This document shows positions 54,603-64,000 of a stretch of DNA of 64,000 nucleotides, piece after piece (positions within the stretch are counted from its first letter, which is position 1; each line of letters opens with the position of its first letter). Source of the DNA: Crossaster papposus (taxonomy: Eukaryota; Echinodermata; Asteroidea; Velatida; Solasteridae); the NCBI GenBank assembly GCA_037893245.1, contig JBAIAA010000777.1, positions 310,001-374,000 on the forward strand, in the 5' to 3' direction. Made by a program: the position numbers and the translations under genes. The notes beneath the pieces were generated by a model, which worked only from the letters and a program-made list of their open reading frames with translations, had not been told where the DNA came from and ran no database searches.

Positions 54603-56493
54603 TTTTTTTTTTTTTTTCTTTTAGTAACCTAAACTCCATAGACTTTGTACACGTTTTTTTGCACAAGTACTTTTGCCAGAAAACAAAGTCATATTTCCAT
54701 AAAACTTAACCCAAGTGAAGACCCCATAGTAAGCTCGTGCCTAGCAAACATACGTCATGGTGACGTCATCAGGGATCACGTGACGTCATATTAAAGGTGC
54801 AATTGATTTAATCTTTGAAAATCAATAACAAATCAACCGCAAAAGACCTAAACTTGATTTTTGTGGCAATAGATAGAATAATTAAGGATCTTCATTTCAT
54901 CTCATGTGCGTGAAATCACGTGACCCTTCCTTCCGGTCCAAACCGGAAGTGCCTTATAATTTAAAACTGGAAAATGATATGAACTTAATTTCAACGATGT
55001 TAGTGTCTGGCTAGAATAAACTTTTCAAAAAATTACCGGCGACGTCATAACACGTTATAGCGCCCTCTAGCGGCAGGTTGAAAAATGGTTAAAATGCATA
55101 ATTTGTTGGTGTGTGTGGCGAAGTTTGCTGAAATCACTTCATAACCGGTGTATATAATCAGCTTCGTGCTAAGAACATATTGAGAAAGAGATTTATTGAT
55201 GACGTCACCAAACCGGAAGTTACAATGAAAAGACCTTAACACCTTAAAACGTCGCTTAGACTTTGTACACGTTTTTTTGCACAAGTACTTTTACCAGAAA
55301 ACAAAGTCGTATTTTCATAAAACTTAACCCAGGTGAAGACCCTATAGAAAAATCGTGTCTCGCAGACATACGTCATGGTGACGTCATCAGGGGTCACGTG
55401 ACGTCATCTTAAAGGTGCAATTGCTTTAATCTTTGAAAATCAATAACAAATCAACCGCAAAAGGCCTAAACTTAATTTTTGTGGCAATAGATAGAATAAT
55501 TAAAGATCTTCATTTCAACTCATGTGCGTGAAATCACGTGACCCTTCCTTCCGGTCCAAACCGGAAGTGCCTTATAATTTAAAACTGAAAAATGATATGA
55601 ACTTACTTTCAACGATGTTAGTGTCTGGCTAGAATAAACTTTTCAAAATAATTACCGGCGACATCATAACACGTTATAGCGCCCTCTAGCGGCAGGTTGA
55701 CAAATGGTTAAAATGAATAATCTGTTGATGTGTGTGGCGAAGTTTGCTGAAATTACTTTATAACCGGTGTATATATAATCAGCTTCGTGCTAAGAACATA
55801 TTGAGAAAGAGATTTATTGATGACGTCACCAAACCGGAAGTTACAATGAAAATACCTTAAAACCTTTTCTGTTAATTACGTCACGATGACGTCATCAAGT
55901 GTCAGATTACAAGCAACCAAATATTTCTAAATTTAATCTTTGAAAATCAATATAAAATCAACTGTAAGAGATCTGATTTAGATTTTTAGGAGAATTGATA
56001 GATTAATCCATGGTCTTCATAATTTGTATTACATGCAAAAAGACCTGACCCTTCCTTCCGGTCCAAACCAGAAGTGCATTATAATTTAAAAGTGGAAAAC
56101 GATGTAAACTTATTTAAAACGATGTTAGGCGCTGGCTAGGTTATAAGTAAAAACAAAGTTAACGTTGACTTCATAAAATGTTATAGCGCCCTCTAGCGGC
56201 ATGTTGACAAATGTTACGTCATATTACGATTATATTTGAATTATTACGTTTTTCGACCTTTAAGTCATATCTCAGCAACGGAACGTGCTAACATAACATA
56301 CGTTTGTATTGTTAGGTGATAGATAGTTGCACAAAAAGTTCAGAAACGTGTGACGTCATCGTTTTAATCAGTTTGAGTTTATTTTAATCTGTTTAAATTA
56401 ACTTAAATTCGGTTTTTTTGAAAACAAATACTCTAAAAAAATGGGAATACGAAAAAGCCCTATGTTCTGTTCCTTGAACAGACGTAGTTCTAG
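54603..56493 (+). repeat. Family B body, copy 2 (offset 1891 bp, nearly identical)
   Basis: Position-for-position copy of the preceding 1.89 kb; I noted a single substitution (G at 53583, A at 55474). It starts within a T-tract and ends with the same hairpin and CTAG. Confidence 0.92.
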
Positions 56494-57604
56494 TTTCTTC
56501 TTCTTCTTCTTCTTCTTGTTCTTGTGCCATAAATCGCATAGACTTTGTACACGTTTCATTCTGGCGGTCACTTTTGTCATTAAACAGACTTCAATGTCAT
56601 TGAAACTTTGCACATACTCGGAACTCATACTGAGCTAGTGCCTAAAACTCGGATGTCATCATGACGTCACCACGTGACATGTGACGTCATCTTAAAGTTT
56701 TAATAATTTAATCTTTGAAAATCAATACAAAATCAACCGCGAAAGACCGAAACTAGATGTTTGTGGGAATCGATAGAATAATTAAGGGTCTTCATTTTAT
56801 CTCGTGTGCGTAAAATCACGTGACCCTTCCTTCCGGTCCAAACCGGAAGTGGCTTATAATTTAAAAGTGGAAAATGATTTGAACTTACTTTCAACGATGT
56901 TAGTCTCTAGCTAGGCTGCGCTCTACAAAAAAAGTGATCGGTGACATCATAAATTGTTTTAGCGCCCTCTAGCGGCAGGTTGAAAAATGTTTGAAATGAA
57001 CAATCTGTTGATGTGTGTGGCGAAGTTTGTTCAAATCACTTTATAACTGATGTATATAATCAGCTTCATGATAGGAACAGGTTGACGGAAAGAAAAAAAT
57101 ATGACGTCACCAGACCGGAAGTTATAATGAAATTACCTCTTTTCCTTAAAAAATTCCTAAAAAATTAACCCAGACAGATATAATCTTGTTTTTTGCTCTA
57201 AAGGTTAATGTAAAAGTACTTCTCAGACTTCCCTGTGTTTTGTAGCAAAAGGCGAACTTGGACATAGCCTGAGACACCCTTGAAATTTCATGTTTTTTGT
57301 CCTTGATTGCAAGGCCCCAGTATACGTGTACATTGTATTAAGCGTACTTGCACGTACATGTACGATGTCAGTACGCTCCATACATTGTACAATAGAGAAG
57401 GGAAGGCGGGACACTGGTATCCATTTGTACGGTGACATGTGAAACACGAGAGTCATCAACATAGGCCACGAGGAAGGGCGCCGCTTATGGCAGGTAGGTA
57501 AACGTGCCTTCGGCAACGCAGAACTACGCGTGAATTATACACGTACCACAGTCAGTCCGCAGCGCACGGGTTAATAAGGTCATATCCCGAACTTTATTTG
57601 AAGG

Positions 57605-58295
57605 GCCGGTGTGGAAGGTAATTCTGTCCCCCGGTAAAATTGTCCGGGGGGACAGAATTACCTAGGTAAAAGTGTCCCCCTAGAGACGTTAATTCTGTCC
57701 CCCTCTAGTTTATTCTGTCCCCTCTCTAGGTAATTGTGTCCCCCAATGTTCCACACATAAGCGGTTATTTTGATGTTATTTCAATGAAAAGCCCACATGG
57801 TATTTATTATTTTGACTTCTCTTCCCTTTATCGATTTATCAAAACAAAAATACAAATACAAATAACTTTATTAATTAAATCAACCGATCTACGTTTCTGC
57901 GCGAAAGGGAAAATGGCAGTAATCAGTATTTTTAGACTTCTTGCACGCGTACAGATTCTAGATACCCAGCACGAAATAAGGCAGCACTTTTGACCACCTG
58001 TAATTTGTAGGACTCTACACATCCTACAGTCTGCCACAAATAATGCACCATAGAGGGGTGAACCTGTACTACACTGGTTGTTGCGTCTAGTGGGTGCTAG
58101 ACTTGTGACGTTGCACGGGACAAATTTACCAGGGGGACACGTTTAACGTTGGACGGGGAGACAGAATTACCTGGAGGGGGACAGAAATACCTAGGTAAAT
58201 GTGTCCCCCCGGACAGATTTACCGGGTCACGGCCTGGTAAGTCTGTCCGGGGGGACACATTTACCAGGGGGGACAGAATTACCTTTCACACCGGC
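57605..58295. mobile_element. MITE with GCCGGTGTG ends and GTCCCCC subterminal repeats
   Basis: GCCGGTGTGGAAGGTAATTC is mirrored by GAATTACCTTTCACACCGGC. Subterminal segments repeat AATTCTGTCCCCC and GGTAAATGTGTCCCCC many times in both orientations. Confidence 0.8.
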
Positions 58296-58984
58296 GTCGC
58301 AAATCGGCCACGAGATTTACGCGAGTAATTGCAGGAGTTCGACCGCTTTGTTTTCACGAGCTACACGTTGCAAACGAAGCAGTGATTTTCCAAGATGGCG
58401 TGGTAAGTGGAAAGCGAACGATTTTCTGAATCGAATGATATAAAATATGACGAGATTCAGTGTGTTTTTGGCAGAATTTTGTTCACTCGAAGTTAGAGTA
58501 TAATTTCAAGAAATGTTTTTGTCGTGTGTTTAGTTTCTGCGCCCTGACTGGACTAACAAATATTACCAAAAATGATCACTACACATTGATAAAAGAAGCA
58601 ATGATATTTCGTTTGATATACAATTTAGCCTGTGGCGACATTTTGTTCATGTATTTTGCGACGATTTTCGTGCGCGCGATTTCAACTTTTTCGGCCATGT
58701 CTTTCGGCTTTACATACGCAGAACGTGTATTTCATTATGCACACAAGCACATGTGTACATGTGCTGGATATGCACTAGATGCGATGGTGATTGCACAGTA
58801 GCCTTATTTATATGATAAAGTTAGGTTTCTTTCATGTATAAAAAGGCCTATGTTTTTGTTCAAAATTATAACAAATTGCTTAATAATAATAAATTTAGTT
58901 ACTACTATTATTGTGCTAAACTTCATAGTTCCTATTTCTGTCTTCCAATATGTTTCTTATACTAGGTAGCACTCGTCCACCACC

Positions 58985-59340
58985 ATGGCCATGCCCACCA
59001 CCATGCCCACCGCAGCCATCGCAGCCATTGCCAGCATGTCGGGAGCCTCTACAGAAGGCCAAAGGCAACTCTTCTCCTTGGATATTCTCTCACAAAGTAT
59101 CTCAAAGAGAACATCACTACTAAAGTTGGTTGATTTGCAGGTAGTGACTCATCGCGGTACTACATTTTCTGACCTTAGAAAGTATCTGCTTCATCAGCAT
59201 GACATCTGCTCTTATTCCTCCATGGCCTGACATTGTATTTGTAATGATTCATGTTGGGACAAATGATCTAGAGTTGGGTTTCCAAAGAAGTGTTGAAAAT
59301 AGTTGAAGATTTAAATGTACTGGTGGATATGCAGCACGTG
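58985..59340 (+). pseudogene. Degraded SGNH/GDSL-hydrolase-like fragment
   Basis: One frame gives RGTTFSDLRKYLLHQHD; a shifted frame continues IPPWPDIVFVMIHVGTNDLE. The PDIVFV.IHVGTNDL block is the block III (GTND) region of SGNH hydrolases, which also occur next to zinc-knuckle and reverse-transcriptase proteins of transposons. The frame shifts at about 59210 and again near 59300. The catalytic GDS block is not seen. A possible acceptor (ACTAG) lies at 58966. Confidence 0.4.
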
Positions 59341-60699
59341 CTTTGTACATGTATATTTAAAGGTTTTGTATTTTAGTGTTTTAAATAATATACATGACTT
59401 TGTGTCAGTGTTGTGCAAACGCAATGCAGCTAAAACAGATCAAAACCGAGTGTGGCCGAGTCGGGTGAGTTTGTCAAAACATCTAGGAATAATGCCCCAA
59501 ACTATGCCAACAAAGTTTTGAGCTACAATGTAAATTTGACACAAACGGCATATAACTTTATTAATGCAGATTGTATTATTTCTATTATCAGTGATATAAT
59601 TTATGTGCATTAACACTTATATTAGCAAAATTTATGTCTTATTTAAAATATTTTGTTTTTGCAATGTTAGAAGCGGGCATACATTGTAATTTAATATTTA
59701 CAATAATTTAATGCCAAAGAAACTATGCCAAAAACATCAAGCAAAGATAAAACAAGCTTTATTTACTTTTATAATAAATCTCAATGGTTTGCACATTGAA
59801 CATTATGCCAAAGATGAATAAGTTTTAACAATTTCAGGGTTTAATTTAACAATTTTATTCAAGCCATATAACATCAACAGGGTATGTTAATGTAAGCGAT
59901 AAAATTCAAGTTTCAGATAAAAAGTGCAGTTTCCTTTATAAACCAACCTCACAATACAGAAACTGATATAAATTGTTGTAAACATTTGTATTTCTCAATG
60001 TTATTGTTGTCAATACATTTTAAACAACGACTTCATTTGTCGCTTGTTTTTTGTTTATTTGGCTGTATACATTGTATTATGCAGGCAATATTATTATTTT
60101 TTAATCAGTTCACTGTTAAAAAGAAAAAAAACCTGAATAGCAGATAAATCCTTTTCGCTCGAGCTTACAATTAAAAAAATACACAAAAAACAACTGCGTA
60201 TTGAAATGTGCATGAACTACACGTTACCACGAAGCCTTTTTCAATGAAGTCATTTTCGACCAATGAGGGCGCAGGAAGACTATGGACTGTCATGGCGGGA
60301 TGTTCCGTTTGTTAATTTATTGAGAACGTTATAATTTTCTGCGCCCTGACTGGACTAAGTGTGAAATTGGGTTGTGGCCGCTGCCAGAAGATGGACAAAA
60401 TTCGTCTTTTTTTAAAGGTCAATTTGTTGGTTCGGGAGCTTTTTTTACGTTATAAATTTTACCCTCTAAATGTCATATAAATTCCAATCTGATTTGATAA
60501 TATAACAAAATGTTTCTTTATCCAAAAGAAAATATACATAATATTGACAGCCAGTGAATAAAACGGATGTTTCGGACCAAATTCCAGGCGTTGTCGCCAG
60601 CTCATTAAGTATTCAAAAACGAGGTCACGCACAAAGTGCCATGCATAAATCGCACATAAAAGAAACGGCTTTTCAGTGCGCTGCGGACTGACTGTACCA

Positions 60700-61920
60700 T
60701 ATAATAGATGTACGCGAACGTTTGCACAAGTACTTTTAACAGAAAACAAATTGGTATTCCCATCAAACTTAACCTCCGTAAATACTCTATAGTGCACTCG
60801 TGCCTTGCGGACAGGCGTCGTGATGACGTCACCATGGGTCACGTGACGTCGTCTTAAACGTGCAATAGATTTAATGTTTGAAAATTAATAAAAAAATCAA
60901 CCGCGTATGATCGGAACTTGAAGTTTGTGGGAATTGATATAATATTAAATCCATGATCTTCATTTTATCTCGTGTGCGTGAAATCCCGTGACCCTTCTTT
61001 CCGGTCGAAACCGGAAGTGGCTTATAATTTAAAAGTGGACCATAATGTGAACTTATAGTTTCAACGATGTTAGTCTCTGGCTAGTAGTGCTTTTCACACA
61101 AAAATACCGGTAACGCCATAACATGTTACAGCGCCCTCTAGCGGCAGTTTGAAAACTGTTAACAATGAATAACCAGTTGATTTGTTTTGCGAAGTTTGCT
61201 CAAATCACTGTATAACTGGTTTATATAATCAACATCTTGTTAGGAACAAGTTGGCGAAGACAAAAAAATATGACGTCACTAGACCGAAAGTTACAATGAA
61301 AAGACCTTTAAACCTTAAATAATTGCTGAAAAATCAACGCGATAGATATAATTCTTTTTTTTGCTTTAAATAGACAAGTTCAGACAGCTCTCGAGCTGTA
61401 TGTTAATGACGTCACGATGACGTCATCAAGTATCAGATTGCAAGCAACTAATGATTTGTAGATTTAATCTTTGAAAATCAATATCAAATCAAATGTAACA
61501 GATCTGATTTAGATTTTAACGGGAATTGATAGAATAATCCAGGGTCTTCATATTCGTATTACATGCAAAATGACTTGACCCTTCCGTCCGGTCCAAACCG
61601 GAAGTGCCTTATAATTTGAAAGTTGAAAATGATATGAATTTACTTTCAACGATGATAGTCTCTAGGTAGCCTGCACTCTACAAACAAAGTTACCGGTGAC
61701 GTCATAATTTGTTATAACGCCCTCTAGTGGCAGGTTGAAAAATGTTTAAAATGAATAATCAGTTCATTTTCGTGGCGATCAGTTTGCTCAAATCGCTTTA
61801 TAATTGGTATTTATAATCAGCATCTTGTTAGGAACAAGTTGGCGGATAAAAACAAAATAATATGACGTCACTAGACCGGAAATTACAATTAAAAGACCTT
61901 TAAACATTTCTAAAAATTAA
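60700..61920 (+). repeat. Two diverged family B monomers
   Basis: They carry CTTTCCGGTCGAAACCGGAA / CGTCCGGTCCAAACCGGAAG, TTTCAACGATG and GCGCCCTCTAGCGGCAG (61130-61145); the second is mutated at that site (ACGCCCTCTAGTGGC). Confidence 0.8.
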
Positions 61921-62077
61921 CCGCGAGAGATATAATCCAATTAATAATTTAAAATTTGCATTTTTGAAAAAATTAAATAAAGAAATTTATTAAATGAAAT
62001 CATAAATGTAATGAACAATACCAAAAAAAAATGCGAAAAAGCCATATGCTCTGTTCCTTGAACAGACATATCTCTAG

Positions 62078-62608
62078 TTTTTTTGTTTTTTTTTCCCACT
62101 TTCAGACTTTTTCCCGTAGGATTTGTACACGTTTTTTCAGCCAATACACTTCGACACTTTGGTAAATCCGATCGACTTGAGACTTGGCATACACTTAGAC
62201 AACCACCCAAGGACGGTCCTAGAAGAAATTCGTCGCGATTACGTCATTCAAGGTCACGTGACTTTGCGTTAAAGGTGAAATTTTCCCCATAGGTTTTGTA
62301 CACGTTTTCCCTCAGACTATTGAATTTGACACTTTGGTAAATCCGACCGACTTGAAACTTGCCATATACTCAGAACACCACCACCAAATGTTTCTGAAAA
62401 AAATTCAGCACGATTGCGTCATTCAAGGTCACGTGACGTCAAGTTAAAGGTTTAATTTGTCCCCCATAGGTTTTGTACACGTTTTTCTTTAGACTATTGA
62501 CTTTGACACTTTCGTAAATTTGATCGACTTGAGACTTGGCACACACATAATGAAAGTTATCTTAGACATCCGAAACAGCTCTGTGTTTGTCCACAAACAC
62601 ATGTCTAG
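62078..62608 (+). mobile_element. 3' part of the outermost family A element
   Basis: A T-tract and CCCACTTTCAGACTTTTTCC are followed by about three ~177-bp repeats in the opposite orientation to those at 45029-51600, then CGAAACAGCTCTGTG, the ACAAACACA hairpin and CTAG at 62605-62608. The host MITE resumes at the next base. Confidence 0.8.
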
Positions 62609-62946
62609 TTATTTCTTGTTTCCACACAGTATACAAACTATTGTACAAACAACAAAATATCAAAATTTCGAAAACGTGGGATACTTACGAGGACCTGATT
62701 TGCATATTTAATTACCGTGTTAATTAGACCACTAATGGACTTTAATCCAAACACTAACTACGCAAAATCGCAGAATTAAAGAGGTTTTCGATCATCTGAA
62801 ATCACCCCAAAAATAGGAATATGTAGAGGAGGACTTGGGCTTTCCAAATTACGCAAAATCTCAAATTTTACCACCCCTTCATATCTCTGAATCACATTGT
62901 GCGACTTTACTCTCATTTTGTGACAGGTGACAGGTGACAGGTCACA
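62609..62946. mobile_element. Right half of the split TGTGACCTGTC MITE
   Basis: It resumes TTATTTCTTGTTTCCACAC and follows 22537-22880 to a terminal GGTCACA. The end has GTGACAG repeated three times. Confidence 0.82.
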
Positions 62947-62947
62947 C

Positions 62948-63470
62948 ATTTCAGAGTGGACTTTACCATTTTGAGGTTTTGGGCTTTTCCAAATCACTAC
63001 AATGTAACTATTATCTACAATCTCCCCAAATTTGAACATAATCCGTCACCCACAAGGTTGTTTTCTGTCGATTTGGTGAAACAATTTAGGTGTTTCACAG
63101 TAATATGCGCCATCTTGTTCACAGGGCAAATTTACTTTACCAAGTTTACACGTTGCGTTTCCAAGTCATCATGTGTTCATTCTAAAAAGTGCGCGCGTCT
63201 AGCAACGAGTGTTCTTTTGGCCTATTGAACAAGATAAAAATAATAAGCTTCTATTAACTTCAAAGCTGTTTATCTCATAATTCCATGTACATGTAGGTTG
63301 TCAGGGTTTTATCACTAATTTCTTCCCCAGGGAAGATACAGGTAGGGTGGGGGCACACATGATACATGTGTACATCATTTTAAAGCTGAGAACCTAGAGA
63401 ATTTGAAAAAATCTAAATCTAAATAACAATAATTGTTAACTTTGTCCGGGTTTCGTGGAAGCAGGTCACA
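62948..63470. mobile_element. TGTGACCTGTTCCAACG MITE, partial copy
   Basis: It shares TTTTGAGGTTTTGGG, GTTGTCAGGGTTTTATCAC and CTTTGTCCGGGTTTCG with 9018-9445 and ends GCAGGTCACA. The right terminus is intact and the left eroded. Confidence 0.6.
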
Positions 63471-63500
63471 TTAGTATCTCTAGTGGTGTGTCTATCATTT

Positions 63501-64000
63501 AGAGTTAGAGGGTCTTAAAAACTACACCTTTAATGTGACGTCACATGATCCGCGATGACGTCATCTTGAATATTTTTTTCTTGGCCCTCCTAAGGATGGT
63601 GGTCGAGGTCTGTGCTAAGTCTCAAGTCAATCGAGTTTACAGAAGTGTCAAATTCAATATTTTGAAGAAAAACGTGTACAAAACCTATGGAGAAAATTAA
63701 ACCTTTAATGTGACGTCACATGACACCCGATGATGTCATAATTACGTCATCTTAATTTTCGTCTATAACACATCCTTGAATACTTGCAAACCAAGTTTGA
63801 CCCCAACCGGACTTGTACTTTCAGAGTTAGAGGGTCTTAAAAAACTACACATTTAATGTGACGTCACATGACCCGCGATGACGTCATCTTGATTATTTTT
63901 TTCTTGGCCCTCCTGAGGATGGTGGTCGAGGTCTGTGCTAAGTCTCAAGTCGATCGAATTTACCAAAGTGTCAAAGTCAATAGTCTGAAGAAAAACGTGT
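63501..64000. repeat. Near-perfect copy of 48138-48637
   Basis: From AGAGTTAGAGGGTCTTAAAA to the window end I find no difference from the array segment 15,363 bases upstream, same orientation. It includes GATGTCATAATTACGTCATC. It continues past the window edge. Confidence 0.9.

Larger units (their letters stand above)
57549..60694. mobile_element. 3.1-kb TIR transposon remnant
   Basis: CAGTCAGTCCGCAGCGCAC at the left is exactly mirrored by GTGCGCTGCGGACTGACTG at the right. TACCA flanks both ends (57544-57548 and 60695-60699). No transposase motif is visible. It contains another MITE (57605-58295) and a degraded SGNH-hydrolase-like sequence. The superfamily is uncertain. Confidence 0.65.
56494..62077 (+). 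mobile_element. Body of the second element, interrupted by a 3.1-kb transposon
   Basis: A more diverged monomer lies at about 56530-57130 and two more at 60700-61320 and 61380-61920. The element ends GCGAAAAAGCCATATGC, hairpin, CTAG at 62074-62077. Between the first and second monomers lies the TIR element 57549-60694. Confidence 0.6.
52446..62608 (+). mobile_element. Nested Helentron-like elements (four bracketed pairs of ends)
   Basis: Four 5' hairpins occur in succession (52446-52474, 52516-52543, 52573-52600, 52643-52670), each followed by TTTG/CTTTT-rich DNA and a T-tract. Four CTAG 3' ends follow (54602, 56493, 62077, 62608). The first and last are family A (AGCTGTTTCGG; CGAAACAGCT plus the ACAAACACA hairpin). 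The middle ones share GCTTTTTCGC at the start and GCGAAAAAGCC or CGAAAAAGCC before the end. Pairing inside-out gives 52643-54602, 52573-56493, 52516-62077 and 52446-62608. After each inner CTAG the T-tract of the enclosing element resumes. Confidence 0.7.

Noticed and set aside
58385..58401. ATGGCGTG followed by GTAAGT as the first exon of a gene
   Set aside because: Start and donor alone are weak evidence, and the only downstream coding-like piece (59140-59320) is frameshifted; left as a remark.

Overview
The window is nuclear DNA of an animal. Genes are split into short exons by GT-AG introns of 0.4-2.4 kb, and most of the remaining DNA is repeats: MITEs, tRNA-derived SINEs, satellite arrays and homopolymer tracts. 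A marine invertebrate deuterostome, most likely an echinoderm, fits best. That is an inference from the style of the eEF2 and GPCR proteins and the repeat landscape, not a proof.

Layout. (1) 1-6.5 kb: intergenic DNA, a possible solo LTR, then two exons (3840-3979 and 5226-5350) encoding the FAD-binding N-terminus of a sarcosine-oxidase-type oxidoreductase; its remaining exons are not seen. (2) 6.5-23.1 kb, + strand: twelve consecutive exons of translation elongation factor 2 (eEF2), from about residue 73 (human numbering) to the stop codon. The first ~72 residues (P-loop, switch I, eEF2-kinase site) are absent. The reading frame is kept across all eleven introns, one of them GC-AG. However, one exon has an in-frame TGA, the G4 motif NKMD reads IKMD, and other conserved residues are changed, so this copy may be a non-processed pseudogene. 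(3) 24.5-27.4 kb: an AT-rich array of ~100-bp repeats that switches orientation and is interrupted by a 1.2-kb element. (4) 27.4-35.9 kb: two and a half tandem copies of a ~3.12-kb unit with tRNA-like sequences; the third copy carries a 558-bp TIR element whose empty site is visible in the second. (5) 36.2-37.5 kb: a 138-bp satellite open on both strands. (6) 40.1-42.2 kb: a 79-bp satellite. (7) 42.3-45.0 kb: two divergently oriented, broken rhodopsin-class GPCR genes. (8) 45.0-51.7 kb and 52.4-62.6 kb: clusters of hairpin-ended, CTAG-terminated repeats. (9) 62.6-64 kb: MITE remnants and a 500-bp near-perfect copy of 48.1-48.6 kb.

The most striking structure is in regions 8 and 9. The ends look like those of Helentron/Helitron2-type rolling-circle elements: a 5' hairpin followed by a T-tract, and at the other end a half-stem matching the 5' hairpin inverted, a second hairpin, and CTAG. 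Between 52446 and 62608, four 5' hairpins in a row are followed by four 3' CTAG ends, like balanced brackets. I read this as elements inserted successively into one another's T-tracts, with the whole set inserted in a MITE whose halves lie at 52168-52445 and 62609-62946. The internal repeats are dense in TGACGTCA (CRE) and CACGTG (E-box) sequences, and the longer monomers carry a CTCF-like core.

There is no operon-like logic here. The genes are unrelated neighbours, all incomplete or damaged in this assembly, and the biology visible is mainly that of the repeats. All counts and alignments were made by eye.
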